Assembly (NCBI GenBank): GCA_012064415.1 | Contig: SSNU01000155.1 | Coordinates: 496,001 to 560,000, forward strand | Direction of reading: 5' to 3' | DNA: 64,000 nt | Origin: Gyrodactylus bullatarudis | Taxonomy: Eukaryota; Platyhelminthes; Monogenea; Gyrodactylidea; Gyrodactylidae | Shown: positions 51,301 to 61,674 of the stretch, piece by piece | How positions within the stretch are numbered: the first letter of the stretch is position 1 | Layout of the letters: every line of letters begins with the position of its first letter | Translations under genes and position numbers: made by a program | The notes under the pieces: generated by a model | What the model was told of the DNA's origin: nothing | What the model saw: the letters and a program-made list of their open reading frames with translations, nothing else | The model's database searches: none

Positions 51301-53897
51301 TTTTTCATTCTACCCTGTAGTTAATATATGAAATAAATACAATGGCTCGAGAGATAAATCTGGAACACTAATTTTCTTTTCCTCGTTATTTCAGTGTAGC
51401 CTGTTATCTGTGGAATATATGGCAACCGTGGCCTTGGTTAATCCGTACATACTTCTCACTGGCATTCCTCTGGCAATCGTTTTCTCCTATCTCCTTAAAA
51501 TGTACCTTTTACTTACACGAGATCTATTCAGATTTGAAGCCATCTGTGAGTTTTACTGAGAAAGATTCTGGATTGATCTCATTCGATTTATCTCTCCAGG
51601 CAGAAGTCCGATACTGACAAAAGTCTCTACAACTCTTCAAGGTCTTCCCATTATTCATTCCTTCAAAATGGCTGATTCGATGAACGAGAAAATAATGGAA
51701 GATCTTGATAGCCTTAATAAAGTATCCTTCCTCAAAATTGCCTCCTATCGGTGGTTATCAGTGATCCTTGATGGGTCTTGCATTATTTTTAGTTGCTTTG
51801 TTGTCACAATAAGCCTCATTCTGGCCTATTACACTGGTGAGTGTGAAAATTAAATTTAAATAATACATTATTTTAATGAATAAAACCTATTCTTAAATCT
51901 GTATTCTATGTAGAAGTGAAGCCAGGAGATATTGGAATAGCCCTGACTTCGATAACTGGCTTGATTGGTGTATTTCAATGGACCTTGCAATGCTTTGCCA
52001 TTGTTGACTGTCAAATGGTTTCTGTTGAGAGGATTCTCGACATCTGTCGTCTACCACCAGAGGAAAGGCCAAATAGAGATGAGGTTGAGGTCGAAATTAT
52101 CTCCAATAAAATATCTCATTTAATCTTTAGGAAACAAAAGTAATTCAGCCTAATCCTTGAGTGGAAGCTCAGTGCCATAGTTTTCATTTTCTAAGATATT
52201 TTTATAAAAATATTAAACATGGATAAATAATAAGATTTTTAAAGAAATTAGTAAAACAGTTATAAGTTATCTCGTACAAAATTGAAAAATAATTTTTACA
52301 ATCTGGAATATTTTCTGGTTTTTTATTGAAATCTATGTATGAGAGGGATCACGGGGTCTAGTAAAGTATAGTAAAGCCTCTTGAGGAGCGTAGATGATAA
52401 CAGCAGTCTGGAGGAGAGGTAATTTTGTACTGCAATCCTTCTCATCCAAATTGGGTAGAGATTTGATCTACTAAGAAGTTCTTTCCATGAATATGGTCCA
52501 AAATAAGGTCGGAGGAACTTATTTGATTCCAATGGTCTTAACCATGGTGACGGCAAAAATTGTCAACTTTATTTGTATAGTTCAGTCCCATGTCCTTAAT
52601 CTGAGATACCACTAAGTAAAGAAGATTTGGGTCCAGTTGTATATTAAATCAGAGAATTTTACTTTTTTGCAGTGGTTAAAAGGAATAATATTAGCATAAT
52701 AATAATATTAGTCATGTTTTATTTAATTTTTCTTGGTAATTACTTTCTCATTCACTTCCTATGATCAATTTTCAATACGGGGGCTCAAAATAATCAAATT
52801 TTGTCTTTGAAAAATGGTCAAATGTTTCACTTGAAATTTTTTTCTCTATTTCAGAGATGTCCGGTTGTTGTACCAGCAAGTGCCTGAAAACTTCCCAGTC
52901 GATGGGTGGATATCATTCGAAAATGTATACTTCAAATATAAAGTTGAATCGGATTACATCTTGAGAGATATAAATCTTGAAATACCACCAGGAAAAAAAG
53001 TTTCTGATCCTCTCTTTTGATTGCTTCTTCACTAAAATTATTAATAAACTTACTTACAGGTTGGTGTAGTTGGGCGCACTGGTGCTGGAAAGTCTACCCT
53101 GCTATCGACAATCTTTCGACTTGTCAAACTAACAAAAGGTTCCATTAAAATAGATAACATCGATATTAGCCAAATACCGATGAGTAAACTAAGATCATCC
53201 CTATCGATTATTCCACAGGATCCTATCATGTTCACAGGAACAATCAGAGAGAACTTGGATCCTCAGAATGAATACTCCGACAAGACGATCATAAGAGCTC
53301 TTGAAACAGTAGAACTTGGACATTTCTACTCAAAACTGAGTGATGGCTTGAACTTTGAAATTTCCGAAGATGGCGGAAATTTGAGCATTGGACAAAGACA
53401 GCTCTTATGTTTAGCTAGGGTTATCCTGAGAAATAACAAGATTCTCTGTATTGACGAAGCAACAGCAAATGTTGATCCCGAGTGAGATATTAACAAATTG
53501 TAAATTCAGTATTTATTGAATACATGTGTTAAGGAGTATCTCCTGATACATATACAATGATCTAATTCAATTTCTTTTTAAAATTAGGACAGACAAAATA
53601 ATCCAGAAGACAATCGCATCTGAATTCAAATCATCTACTGTGATAACAATAGCTCATAGATTAGACTCGATAATCAAATCAGATTTGGTAGTAGTCATGG
53701 AATCAGGCAGAATAGTTGAAGTAGATCATCCGTATAAACTACTCAAATCAATGTACACTGAAGATTCTGAAGAAGAACCTAAAGTTCAGGATAGCAATCT
53801 TGGATACTTTCAAAAACTTGTCAGACGTACAGGTGAAAGGAACGCAGTAAAATTATATAATATGGCCAAAGATGCTTTTTATTTGAACAATAAATAG
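42328..53897 (+). CDS. ABCC4: ABCC4/MRP4-like ABC exporter
   Basis: Twenty exons: 42328-42485, 42516-42621, 42650-42868, 42893-42982, 43014-43177, 43429-43933, 44729-44818, 47060-47251, 48468-48746, 49044-49172, 50332-50543, 50710-50878, 51041-51131, 51191-51270, 51395-51545, 51600-51836, 51914-52139, 52855-52999, 53060-53481 and 53588-53897. They give 1,324 aa, essentially the length of human ABCC4, a plasma-membrane exporter of organic anions and cyclic nucleotides. The N-terminus lacks a TMD0, as in MRP4. NBD1 has Walker A GSVGSGKT (split by intron 7 after Lys444), LSGGQ (528-532) and Walker B IIFDD; its H-loop reads VTNQ rather than VTHQ. NBD2 has GRTGAGKST (1086-1094), LSIGQ and CIDEA, with an intact IAHR histidine. 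The first four introns are 24-31 nt, later ones up to 2.2 kb. The exact 3' end of exon 17 is the least certain junction. Confidence 0.93.
45990..46340. repeat. Diverged dispersed repeat, second family, copy 2
   Basis: Partner of 30740-31090, in ABCC4 intron 7. The best-conserved block is TTTCAATGAATTCTACTAC, preceded by GCGCCACC. Confidence 0.3.
47294..47622. repeat. Left terminal inverted repeat of the MULE
   Basis: Inverted match to 48030-48285, extending inwards to GAGGCTATTTGTTTGCTTT. This side is longer because it carries extra copies of an internal CAGTATCATT-type subrepeat (around 47425-47505) absent from the other end. Confidence 0.85.
48030..48285. repeat. Right terminal inverted repeat of the MULE
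   Basis: Inverted partner of 47294-47622, ending CTGCAAGTGTAAATTTCCC. It lacks about 80 nt of subrepeats present on the left. The high identity between ends suggests fairly recent insertion. Confidence 0.85.
52323..52556 (-). mobile_element. Possible non-LTR retrotransposon tail fragment
   Basis: In ABCC4 intron 17 the minus strand is open for 77 codons and contains WKELLSRSNLYPIWMRRIAVQN. This is loosely like the L--L-L-----RR segment at the C-terminal end of many non-LTR reverse transcriptases. No catalytic motif is nearby. Weak call; it could be chance. Confidence 0.2.
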
Positions 53898-54289
53898 ATT
53901 AATTTTTACTAAGATTTAACATCATCTTACTAATCAGTTATTAGAGAATCGAAATTATTTAGTTATTTACGAGTTGGTAGAACGTAAAGAAAAGTCAAAT
54001 AGAGCAAAAGAAAGATTTAGAAGTTTTACAATACATCTGAAAACAGAAGCTCAAGACTCTGGAGAGAGATTATGAATTCACTGTGAATTATTCGAACTTT
54101 TCGAAATTCGAATTAAATTCGAAAGTTTTTCAAGCTCCAAGTAAAACAAAGTTAATGAACGAATTCTTACTATAAAGTTATTTGAATTGTACGAATAAAT
54201 CAATAAGACAGCATGACGATGACATAGATCGTTTAAGACTGGCTCGTACATTGTTATTCTGATAGTCTGATTTCCCACACATGACGTAG
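53898..54289. other. 3' flank of ABCC4
   Basis: No gene seen. AT-rich sequence leading into the 73-nt repeat cluster. Confidence 0.4.
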
Positions 54290-54993
54290 AGTGAGTAGTT
54301 GATGAATTTCTAGTGGTTTCTCTATTGTCTAAACCCTGACGACAAGTTTCTCTTGGCTATCTGAAGTCTAATTCTCTATTCTCTTAGATTCCTACAGGTT
54401 TGTTGATGATCAAATCAAGTTTGCGGTATCGTCCGATTAAATTGACGACCATACTTCCTTGGATGTCTGATTAATAATGCAAATTTATCAACTTTAGGTG
54501 TGTGGCCATTGTTCAAGTCAGCTCAACAGGTTAGTCGATGATCAAATCAAGTTTGCGGTATCGTCCGATTAAATTGACGACCATACTTCCTTGGATGTCT
54601 GATTAATAATGCAAATTTATCAACTTTAGGTGTGTGGCCATTGTTCAAGTCAGCTCAACAGGTTAGTTGATGATCAAATCAAGTTTGCGGTATCGTCCGA
54701 TTAAATTGACGACCATACTTCCTTGGATGTCTGAAATATGCTAAATCTTCATTTTCAACTAGGATCGCGATTCAAGGATAAGATCAAAACTTGATTTGAT
54801 TGTAACTATAAGTGAGTAGTTGATGAATTTCTAGTGGTTTCTCTATTGTCTAAACCCTGACGACAAGTTTCTCTTGGCTATCTGAAGTCTAATTCTCTAT
54901 TCTCTTTTAGATTCCTACAGGTTAGTTGATGATCAAATCAAGTTTGCGGTATCTTCCGATTAAATTGACGACCATACTTCCTTGGATGTCTGA
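54290..54993. repeat. Composite repeat cluster with four 73-nt core units
   Basis: Core B (73 nt, starting GGTTNGTTGATGATCAAATC) occurs at 54398-54470, 54530-54602, 54662-54734 and 54921-54993, nearly identical. Between the first three lie two copies of a 59-nt spacer C (54471-54529 and 54603-54661), so B+C repeats at exactly 132 nt. A 108-110-nt block A (54290-54397 and 54811-54920) precedes the first and last B. A unique 76-nt block (54735-54810) contains AAACTTGATTTGAT, the inverse of part of B. Each B follows an ACAG that looks like a 3' splice site. Each B is open in one frame per strand for about 24 codons. Function unknown. Confidence 0.9.
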
Positions 54994-55112
54994 TATGAAT
55001 TATTACTCTTACAGGTCGAAGAATCATCTTGCGAAATAAATAACCGATGTACTTTAATTTGAATATAAATTCAATCGATTAATCATTTTTGCTTATAAAC
55101 TAGTCTTGAGCT

Positions 55113-55925
55113 ATGATGAGTATTATCAAAGCACTGCTTATAATATCAAATTCGTTGGAAATTTGCTCCATAATGGTGCCTGGCACGATATCTCTAATCG
55201 ACTTCTCGAAACCAATTATTATTAGACAGATTTTCCTGTTTATCCTGAATAAGTTAGTTAATAAACGTCCATGGGAACTAAACCGTTGCCTAGCATATGT
55301 CGTTCAGTTTTCTAAAAATGGTCATTTCATTAAGGCACTCATTAAATACTATCCATACAACAAAAAGTTTATTTTAAAAACACATTTTCACCATTCTATT
55401 TCGGATTTGGAGTCAATGCTCTCGTTCTACGAAAATCGTACTGATAGGGCAATTAATGAATTGTGCAAGGACCTGAAACTAGTTTCAAGATCATTTATCC
55501 TCAAATGCAAAGAGGATAAAAATTTGATTTTAATCCATCGATTACTTGTCGACTATCACATGATTTTGTGTAATGTTGAAATCTATCATAGTGATTTAAA
55601 ATTCGATTGTCTCACAGCCCTGATTCAAATGCTACGCAAAAACAATCATGTTAACTTAGAAGTGGAACTTGCAAAAAAAATTCAGAAAAACATTTTTTAT
55701 GAAAATCTTCGCTTCTGCAGTGAAAGGGTGATAGTTGAATTCCTGGAGTCAATAATAAGACCTCCAATTTATAACCAGAGCTCATATCTATACATTCTAG
55801 CAAATCTAATATTTAAAGGAAACAGGGACATTGAAAGAATTATTCTCTTGCATAATCCCCATGAGAGGATGCTCAATCTGTTTTTGAACTACCAATTCAG
55901 TCATGTACAAATAAGAATTTTTTAA
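55113..55925 (+). CDS. Unrecognised single-exon protein, 270 aa
   Basis: A long uninterrupted frame from ATG 55113 to TAA 55923-55925, far longer than chance frames in this AT-rich DNA. The protein looks wholly alpha-helical, rich in Leu/Ile with regularly spaced charged residues, compatible with a HEAT/ARM-like or helical-bundle fold. No signal peptide or clear transmembrane helix is seen after the hydrophobic first 25 residues. I do not recognise the family. Its stop overlaps the IFT81 stop: the four bases TTAA at 55922-55925 serve both strands. It is preceded by the 73-nt repeat cluster; an upstream exon cannot be excluded. Confidence 0.65.
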   Translation: MMSIIKALLIISNSLEICSIMVPGTISLIDFSKPIIIRQIFLFILNKLVNKRPWELNRCLAYVVQFSKNGHFIKALIKYYPYNKKFILKTHFHHSISDLESMLSFYENRTDRAINELCKDLKLVSRSFILKCKEDKNLILIHRLLVDYHMILCNVEIYHSDLKFDCLTALIQMLRKNNHVNLEVELAKKIQKNIFYENLRFCSERVIVEFLESIIRPPIYNQSSYLYILANLIFKGNRDIERIILLHNPHERMLNLFLNYQFSHVQIRIF

Positions 55926-57865
55926 AGAATCATATGATTCTCAGAAATTTTGTGATTTTTGTCTTGTTCAATTAGTTCCTTGGCACTTTCCAATTTTAAT
56001 GTAAACAATTTGATTAAATCAGCAAACATTTTATCCTGAATCTCATGCTCTTTTTTTCCTTTTAACAATGCAATCTTTTCAGTTAGACGGATCTCGTGTT
56101 CCTTTTTTCTTTCTAGTTCCTTGCACAGACTATCCTGATTCGATTTAGCCATCTTCATTGTTTCATTATAATTTTCCAATCGATTTAATTCTTCTGTTAA
56201 TTTCAACACTTGTTCTTCTAGTTCCAGTAGCAAATCTGATTTAACATCTAAATCTTTTCTCCTGTTATAAATATCTTTTTCTAGTGACTGAAAATTCAGT
56301 TAATATGAGAATTTACCTGCAACTTCTCTTCCTTTTCAGTGACTTTTTTCCTCAACAAATCAATTGTTTCATTGGTTTTTTTAAATTCAACATCTGGCTT
56401 GATAAAAATCAATTGAATTAATTTCAAAAAAATATTTTTAAAACTATCCGAACGCACCAACTCTTGATTTTCCATGATCATGGCCTTGACATGTGAAATA
56501 ATGTCTTGCTCGGTCAACTCTTGCTCTTTCAGTTTTTTCAAATTTGCTTCAGTAGTTTCTAGTCTTTCTTTCATCATGTTAACTAACCCTTTCGCATCAA
56601 AATCTCCATTTTCGTAATCCATACCAACACTCACTTCATGTTCATAATCAGCCTTGATTTTTTCTAGACAAGTTTGCTTCTCTTTTTGTATAATTTGAAG
56701 TTCCTCAAGTTTCTGCTGCAATAGTTCCTCTTCTATTTTAATAGATCCTGATGTTAAATCACTGTTTATTTTCTCCCTAATTCTACTTATTTTTGTTTGT
56801 AAATCGTAAGCCTCGTTTCTTATCATCTCAAATTGTTCTTTTGTCAATTCTTCTTCACTCATGAGCTTTGTAACATCTTCAAGATATTCCTTTAAATTAG
56901 TAATTTCATCGGGAAATTTATCCTCAGCCTCTTTCCTCCTGACATCAACCTCAACGCGCAGTTCTCTTAGTAAATCTGGCTCAAAATATAGAGGTAAAAT
57001 CACTTACCAAGAGGCCCTTTGTTAAATCTCTTGGCACGAACCACTCTCAGTTCTGTTTCGGATGAATCATGTTCTTGCTTGAGAGTTTCTAACTATTTTT
57101 TCTAGTTAAGAATATTGAACTGACTAAAATTTGCAAATCATCTACCTCTTTTTTTAGCTGAATTTCTTTCTTCTTTTCCTTTCGAAAAGAGGCAACTTTC
57201 TCGAATAGTGTATCCCTATTGGGAAAGGTATGGATTTTCGACAGTAAGAACTCAATTCTTTTCAATATTTTTGATTTTTCGCTTCTCATTTGAATAATAT
57301 CAGACTTGAGGTATTTTATATCATTCTCCGATGGGATATTTTCCGTTGCCATATGCAAGCTTTTAAATTCTTCAATTAAATTCATGTGTTCTTGATTTAA
57401 AACAATAATGTCGGGGTCATTTATCAAGTCGTGAGGTATGTTAACATCACATAGAAAGTTCGACAGAAATGCTCTTTTCCTTAGGCTGTCAGAGTTAGTC
57501 AGGAGCCACTCCATAATATTGTAAATTAGTTCACGATCAACATTCACCAATTTTGATAAAAAAATCTCACTTAAAATCATTAAGGTTATAATTACATTTT
57601 GTCCACGTCGTTAGGTACTTTAAATCCATAAATTTTGAGTCTATTAAGCATTTGAATGCTCATATTTTGATGATCTAGTTGCGAATATTCCTAACAAGTT
57701 ATAACGTGGTGAATTTTAAACTACCTTTTCATCAATTTTCGTGAATATATCAACTAACAGACTGAATAGAGAAGATTTTGTGATTGAATCTAAAGTGTGA
57801 ACAGAAATATCCTTGGAATATGGTGCCTTCTTCAACATAACAGTGATATTTTGCAATTTTTGCAT
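55922..57865 (-). CDS. IFT81: IFT81, intraflagellar transport complex B protein
   Basis: Exons on the minus strand: 57865-57725, 57690-57596, 57569-57146, 57092-57008, 56975-56317 and 56287-55922, giving 589 aa; introns 34, 26, 53, 32 and 29 nt. IFT81 works with IFT74 in IFT-B and binds tubulin through its N-terminal calponin-homology domain, so the organism builds cilia. The N-terminus (LKKAPYSKDISVHTLDS, then LLVDIFTKID) aligns with the IFT81 start. Next come MEWLLTNSDSLRKRAFLSNF and EEFKSLH, matching the family's WLL--T--LKKRA-LA-FL and AFK-LH. KFPDEI then precedes coiled coil to the end. It is shorter than the human protein (676 aa), mainly in the C-terminal coiled coil. Every one of the five introns is below 55 nt. 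Divergent from SURF1. Confidence 0.9.
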
Positions 57866-57946
57866 GAATGTTTATATTTCAAATTACCACGCTTGACTGA
57901 ATTTTTTAAAATTTGATAGTTGTTAAAGTAGGTCAATTATTTGAAT
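57866..57946. promoter_or_regulatory. 81-bp shared upstream region of IFT81 and SURF1
   Basis: Only 81 bp separate the start codons of two divergent genes. Both 5' UTRs and the promoters must lie within or overlap the neighbouring gene, unless leaders are replaced by trans-splicing. The TTAAAGTAG at 57923-57931, just before the SURF1 start, could be an acceptor. Confidence 0.5.
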
Positions 57947-58984
57947 ATGTTTCTTAAATTTTCCAAAAATCTGTCATCGAGACAGAAAATTCAATTCTCA
58001 ACTCTCAAATTGAAGAGTTCTAATCAAAGTTCTGATAAAAAGCCGTTTGCTGCTGCATTAACTCTAGTAATATTTATCATCTCATGTTTAGACTATTCCT
58101 ATTACTTCATTTAGTCTCTGTTATTGGCAATATAAGCGAAGAAGTTGGAAATTGGGCTTGATTGAAAAGCTAAATCAAAGAATTAACGAAGAACCTATTC
58201 CTCTTGACCCCAAAGTCCGTAGTTATTCTGATTTACCAGAATTCACAAGAGTTACAGTAACTGGTCAATTTGATCACACACGTGAACTGCTTGTTGGTGC
58301 TCGTCAGTTAATCGAAGATAGAATAACTGAAAAAGGTTTAGGCTCAGAGTATTTGAAACCTGATTCAAAAATTGTACTCTCTTCGCGACAATTTAGTAAT
58401 CCAACTCACAATTCTAAGAATGGATATTTTCTTGTCACACCATTTTACATTACGGAACAAAAGTGATTATTTATCTCCTTAATAATTTGATTTGATTAGA
58501 CGCTGGATTTTGGTGAATCGAGGATGGATTCCTTTCGAACTACGAGATCCCAACACTCGACTTGAAGGTCAAGTTAAAGGCAAGATAACCTTGAATGGTT
58601 TAGTTCGACATCAAGAACAGCCTCCAATGATGGCACCTTCGCCCAAGTTTCTCACAAATCAAGACGGAACTATTCAATGTCAGTACTATTGTCGCCAAGT
58701 TGATAAAATGTCTGAATTAGTTAAATCAGATTTGTTCCTCATTGATGCTGAATATGGTTAGTTCAATTTCAATTTTCAAGCCAACACTGGATATCATTCC
58801 AATTTTAATTGTCATAATATTCTTTCTTCTATATTTATAATGAATAGAATCCTCCGTTAAAGGAGGTCCGGTTGGAGGACAGACCCAAATCAACGTTCGA
58901 AATGAGCATTTATCCTACATGATTACATGGGCTGGTCTAGGTGCTGGGACTATGATTCTTTGGCTCAAGTTTGTTTTCTTCTAA
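57947..58984 (+). CDS. SURF1: SURF1, cytochrome c oxidase assembly factor
   Basis: Exons 57947-58066, 58092-58462, 58500-58756 and 58848-58984, giving 294 aa (human about 300); introns 25, 37 and 91 nt. SURF1 is an inner-mitochondrial-membrane protein needed for early complex IV assembly. The N-terminus is basic and Ser/Gln-rich, as a mitochondrial presequence should be. The first membrane helix continues TIPITSFSLCYWQYKRRSWK, matching the SURF1 pattern ending in WQ--RR-WK. FDH-RELLVGAR, GYFLVTPF, LVNRGWIP, VKGGPVGGQTQ and RNEHLSYMITWAGL are all family signatures, and a second membrane helix ends the protein. The 25-nt first intron is required: without it the frame hits a stop before the helix. 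Confidence 0.95.
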
Positions 58985-59636
58985 GGATAGATTTTTTTCA
59001 TTTAATAAAATATTACATCATGTTTATTCATCTTTTCGTTCAGTAGTGTATTAGTTATAATTTCACATCTCATAACACCGAAAAGAGTGTTAACTTTCAA
59101 GAATATCAAGATTAATCATTAGTAAATATAATTTGAGTTATTAAAGATCTATTCCCTTTTTAAGGTACACGCTTATGCGGAAAATATCCTAAGAATAATA
59201 TAACATATACTTTTAAGTAGTCACTAGGTATATTAAATTAATATTAATGAGTTTATCTCAAGATTTGAACAAAATATTATAGCGAATACTGCATCTTGTT
59301 TGCTTATTTTTATTTGAGAATAAACCATCTCTATGACTTGAGTTTTTTTACCTAGCTAATTAGTAATTGGTTCTCAATAATTTAATCGATCCTATTTTAT
59401 TACAAATTGTTTTTTCACGACCGATCGAATGTAGAATTGAGAACAACTAAATTTTTTATCTATTGAGAAACCCATAAAATCATCAGCATAAAATTCAAAT
59501 CTTGAAAAAAGGTTTCTTTAGTGCATAAAAATGAAGAAAAATTTACAAATTTTGCAACAACCCTACAAAAACGACCAAACATTTATAAATGTCATAAAAA
59601 TTAATCAAGTGAAACCATATTTTACGAAAAAAGCGT
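58985..59636. other. Intergenic region between SURF1 and HDHD5
   Basis: 652 bp of AT-rich sequence in a head-to-tail gene pair. No coding signal. Confidence 0.4.
59004..59009 (+). terminator. Candidate SURF1 polyadenylation signal
   Basis: AATAAA 20 nt after the SURF1 stop codon. Confidence 0.5.
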
Positions 59637-61053
59637 ATGAAAAATTTGGAAATTTTATTAGCTAATCGAAAGGGTAGCATTTTTTCATTGATGAGTGATG
59701 GAGATCAGTCTGAAATTAACGACGGAGAACCGAATTTCGGTCTCTGCTTCGATATTGACGGAGTGCTAGCTAGAGGTACCCAACCACTTGAAGAGGCTGT
59801 CAGGGCTTTTAAATTGCTTAGTACTCCTGACGGTAACCTGAGAATTCCCACAGTGTTCGTTACCAACACCGCTGCCTGTCCAAAGGGTAAAGCAAAGACT
59901 CTGGAGGACTGGTTCGGTATCAAAGTGGATCCGGAACAGGTTATCGTTGCACCCTCCCCCTTGACTGTCTTCAAATCCTGGCATGACAAGAGAGTCCTTG
60001 TCGTTGGACAAGGCGACGTTCGGGCTATGGCTCAAGAGTAAATCATCCCCTTAATCCTGTGTTTCTCTTTTACAACTGTAGTTTAGGATTTGAGAAGGTC
60101 GTCATTCTCGATGATGTCTGTGAGGCATATCCCCATTTGGATTATGTAGATCATGAGAGGAGGAAACAACTCGCAGATGGCTACGAGATAAATGAGGACT
60201 TTGAGAAAATCGAAGCTGTCATCCTTTTGGGAGAACCAATTAATTGGGAAAAATACCTACAGGTACTAATTGACCTGTTGGTGTCCGAGGGCCGTCCCGA
60301 GACTAATGTAAACTTGGACTCTTTCACCCAACTTCCGATTCTTGCCTGCAATATGGACCTGGTTTTTATGGCCAAAGCCAAGATGCCAAGGTTTGGCCAT
60401 GGAGCATTCCTAGCCTGTCTGGAGACCCTATTTGAAGTATTTAACCCTTTGTAATCTTTAATTATAAGAGAATAACTGGCCAAACACTCATCTATGAGTC
60501 GATAATAGGAAAGCCATCTGAAGTGACTTTTCGGTATGCTGAGCATATGCTCTCGTGCACCTCGAGAAAATTAGGCTTCAAGAGAAAAATCCACAAGATT
60601 TATTTCTTTGGGTACATTATAATTCACTTTCCCTTATCAACTTATTTAGAGATAACCCAGAGGTCGATATACTAGGAGCAAACCTGTATAATAATTATCT
60701 ACAACGCTACAGAAGAATGAAAAAGATAACCTTTAATACAAGAACAACAATACTCAACTCTAGGGCCATCCCAGAGTCTGTTTTTATGGAGCAGACTGCT
60801 CGTTCAATGTATTGTAAGATGTACTTTTAATTTAATCAACTTTCTAGCAATTCTTGTTAGGACTGGAGTGTACAAGCCAGAGTCGAGAATCGAAGGAATG
60901 GCTCGATTCACTCTGCAATGTCATCGAGATTTTCGTGGGGCCGCTGATCTAGTATTGCCTAGTTTCGAAGTGGAAAACGTCCTCGAAGGCATTGCCCTGA
61001 TACTTCGTGACCAGCATTTTGATATTTCCAAGATTAACTTGGACGACGAATGA
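59637..61053 (+). CDS. HDHD5: HDHD5/CECR5-like HAD-superfamily hydrolase
   Basis: Exons 59637-60037, 60082-60436, 60469-60611, 60650-60813 and 60848-61053, giving 422 aa (human 423); introns 44, 32, 38 and 34 nt. HAD motif I is CFDIDGVLARG, with Asp39 the expected nucleophile and Asp41 the acid/base. Motif II is VFVTNT, and motif IV is FGDNPEVDILGAN, split by intron 3. Other family matches are ITGQTLIYESIIGKPS, YAEHML and ILVRTGVY. The human protein is reported as mitochondrial with no settled substrate. The N-terminus here (MKNLEILLANRKG) could be a weak presequence. An AATAAA lies at 61135-61140. A partial tandem copy follows. Confidence 0.93.
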
Positions 61054-61134
61054 AAATGAAATGAGGCAACAGTAGAATTCCCAGCCATTTTTACTGAGAC
61101 CAGAAATGAGTTGATATTAAAATACATGAAATTC

Positions 61135-61140
61135 AATAAA
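61135..61140 (+). terminator. Candidate HDHD5 polyadenylation signal
   Basis: AATAAA 82 nt after the stop codon of the HDHD5-like gene. Confidence 0.5.
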
Positions 61141-61351
61141 ATTAATTAATTAATTAAACTTTCCAAAATCGTTTAGCTTTTAGTTCTGGGCGTTGAAATA
61201 ACAATTTTTCATTCTGTTATAGTGTTATACTTTACAAAGTTCAAAAAAATTTAACACATCAAATCATATTGAACCCTGTCAACAAAATTCGTTTGATTGA
61301 TAAAAAAAGATATATTTTTGAAGAAAAAATATCATTCAAGAAAGATTGAAA

Positions 61352-61624
61352 ATGTTTAGTGTCAACTGTAGGTCTAGTTTCTCGTCAGTAGGAACTGAAG
61401 ACACAAATGAGGACATCTTCGATGAGGAACCAAATTTTGGATTATGCTTCGACATTGACGGGGTTCTAGCAAGGGGAACACAGCCTATTGAAGAGGCTAA
61501 GAAAGCCTTTGATCTAATGAGCAATTCGGAGGGAATCCTCAAAATACCAACAGTCTTTGTTACAAACGGAGTGGGCTGTTCCAAGAAGAAGGCAACCATT
61601 CTACAAGAATGGCTCAATGTGAAA
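61352..61624 (+). CDS. Partial tandem duplicate of HDHD5, first exon only
   Basis: From ATG 61352 the frame encodes 91 residues closely related to the start of the upstream HDHD5-like protein: EPNFGLCFDIDGVLARGTQP, then EEA, IPTVFVTN and K-ATILQEWLNVK. It stops at a GTAAGT donor at a point where the first copy has no intron. Coding constraint is visible, with no stops or frameshifts and with motif I and II intact. The next exon is not found before the window ends; the space beyond holds a reverse-transcriptase fragment. It is either a gene continuing past 64000 with a long intron, or a truncated duplicate. Confidence 0.7.
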
Positions 61625-61674
61625 GTAAGTCAAATGTATTAATTTAGCGAATGAAGACAATTTCATAATTATTC

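Noticed and set aside
54290..54993. CRISPR-like array
   Set aside because: Repeats are 73 nt with identical rather than unique spacers, in an animal genome.
59705..60035. Minus-strand ORFs over HDHD5 exon 1
   Set aside because: Shadows of the plus-strand HAD coding exon.
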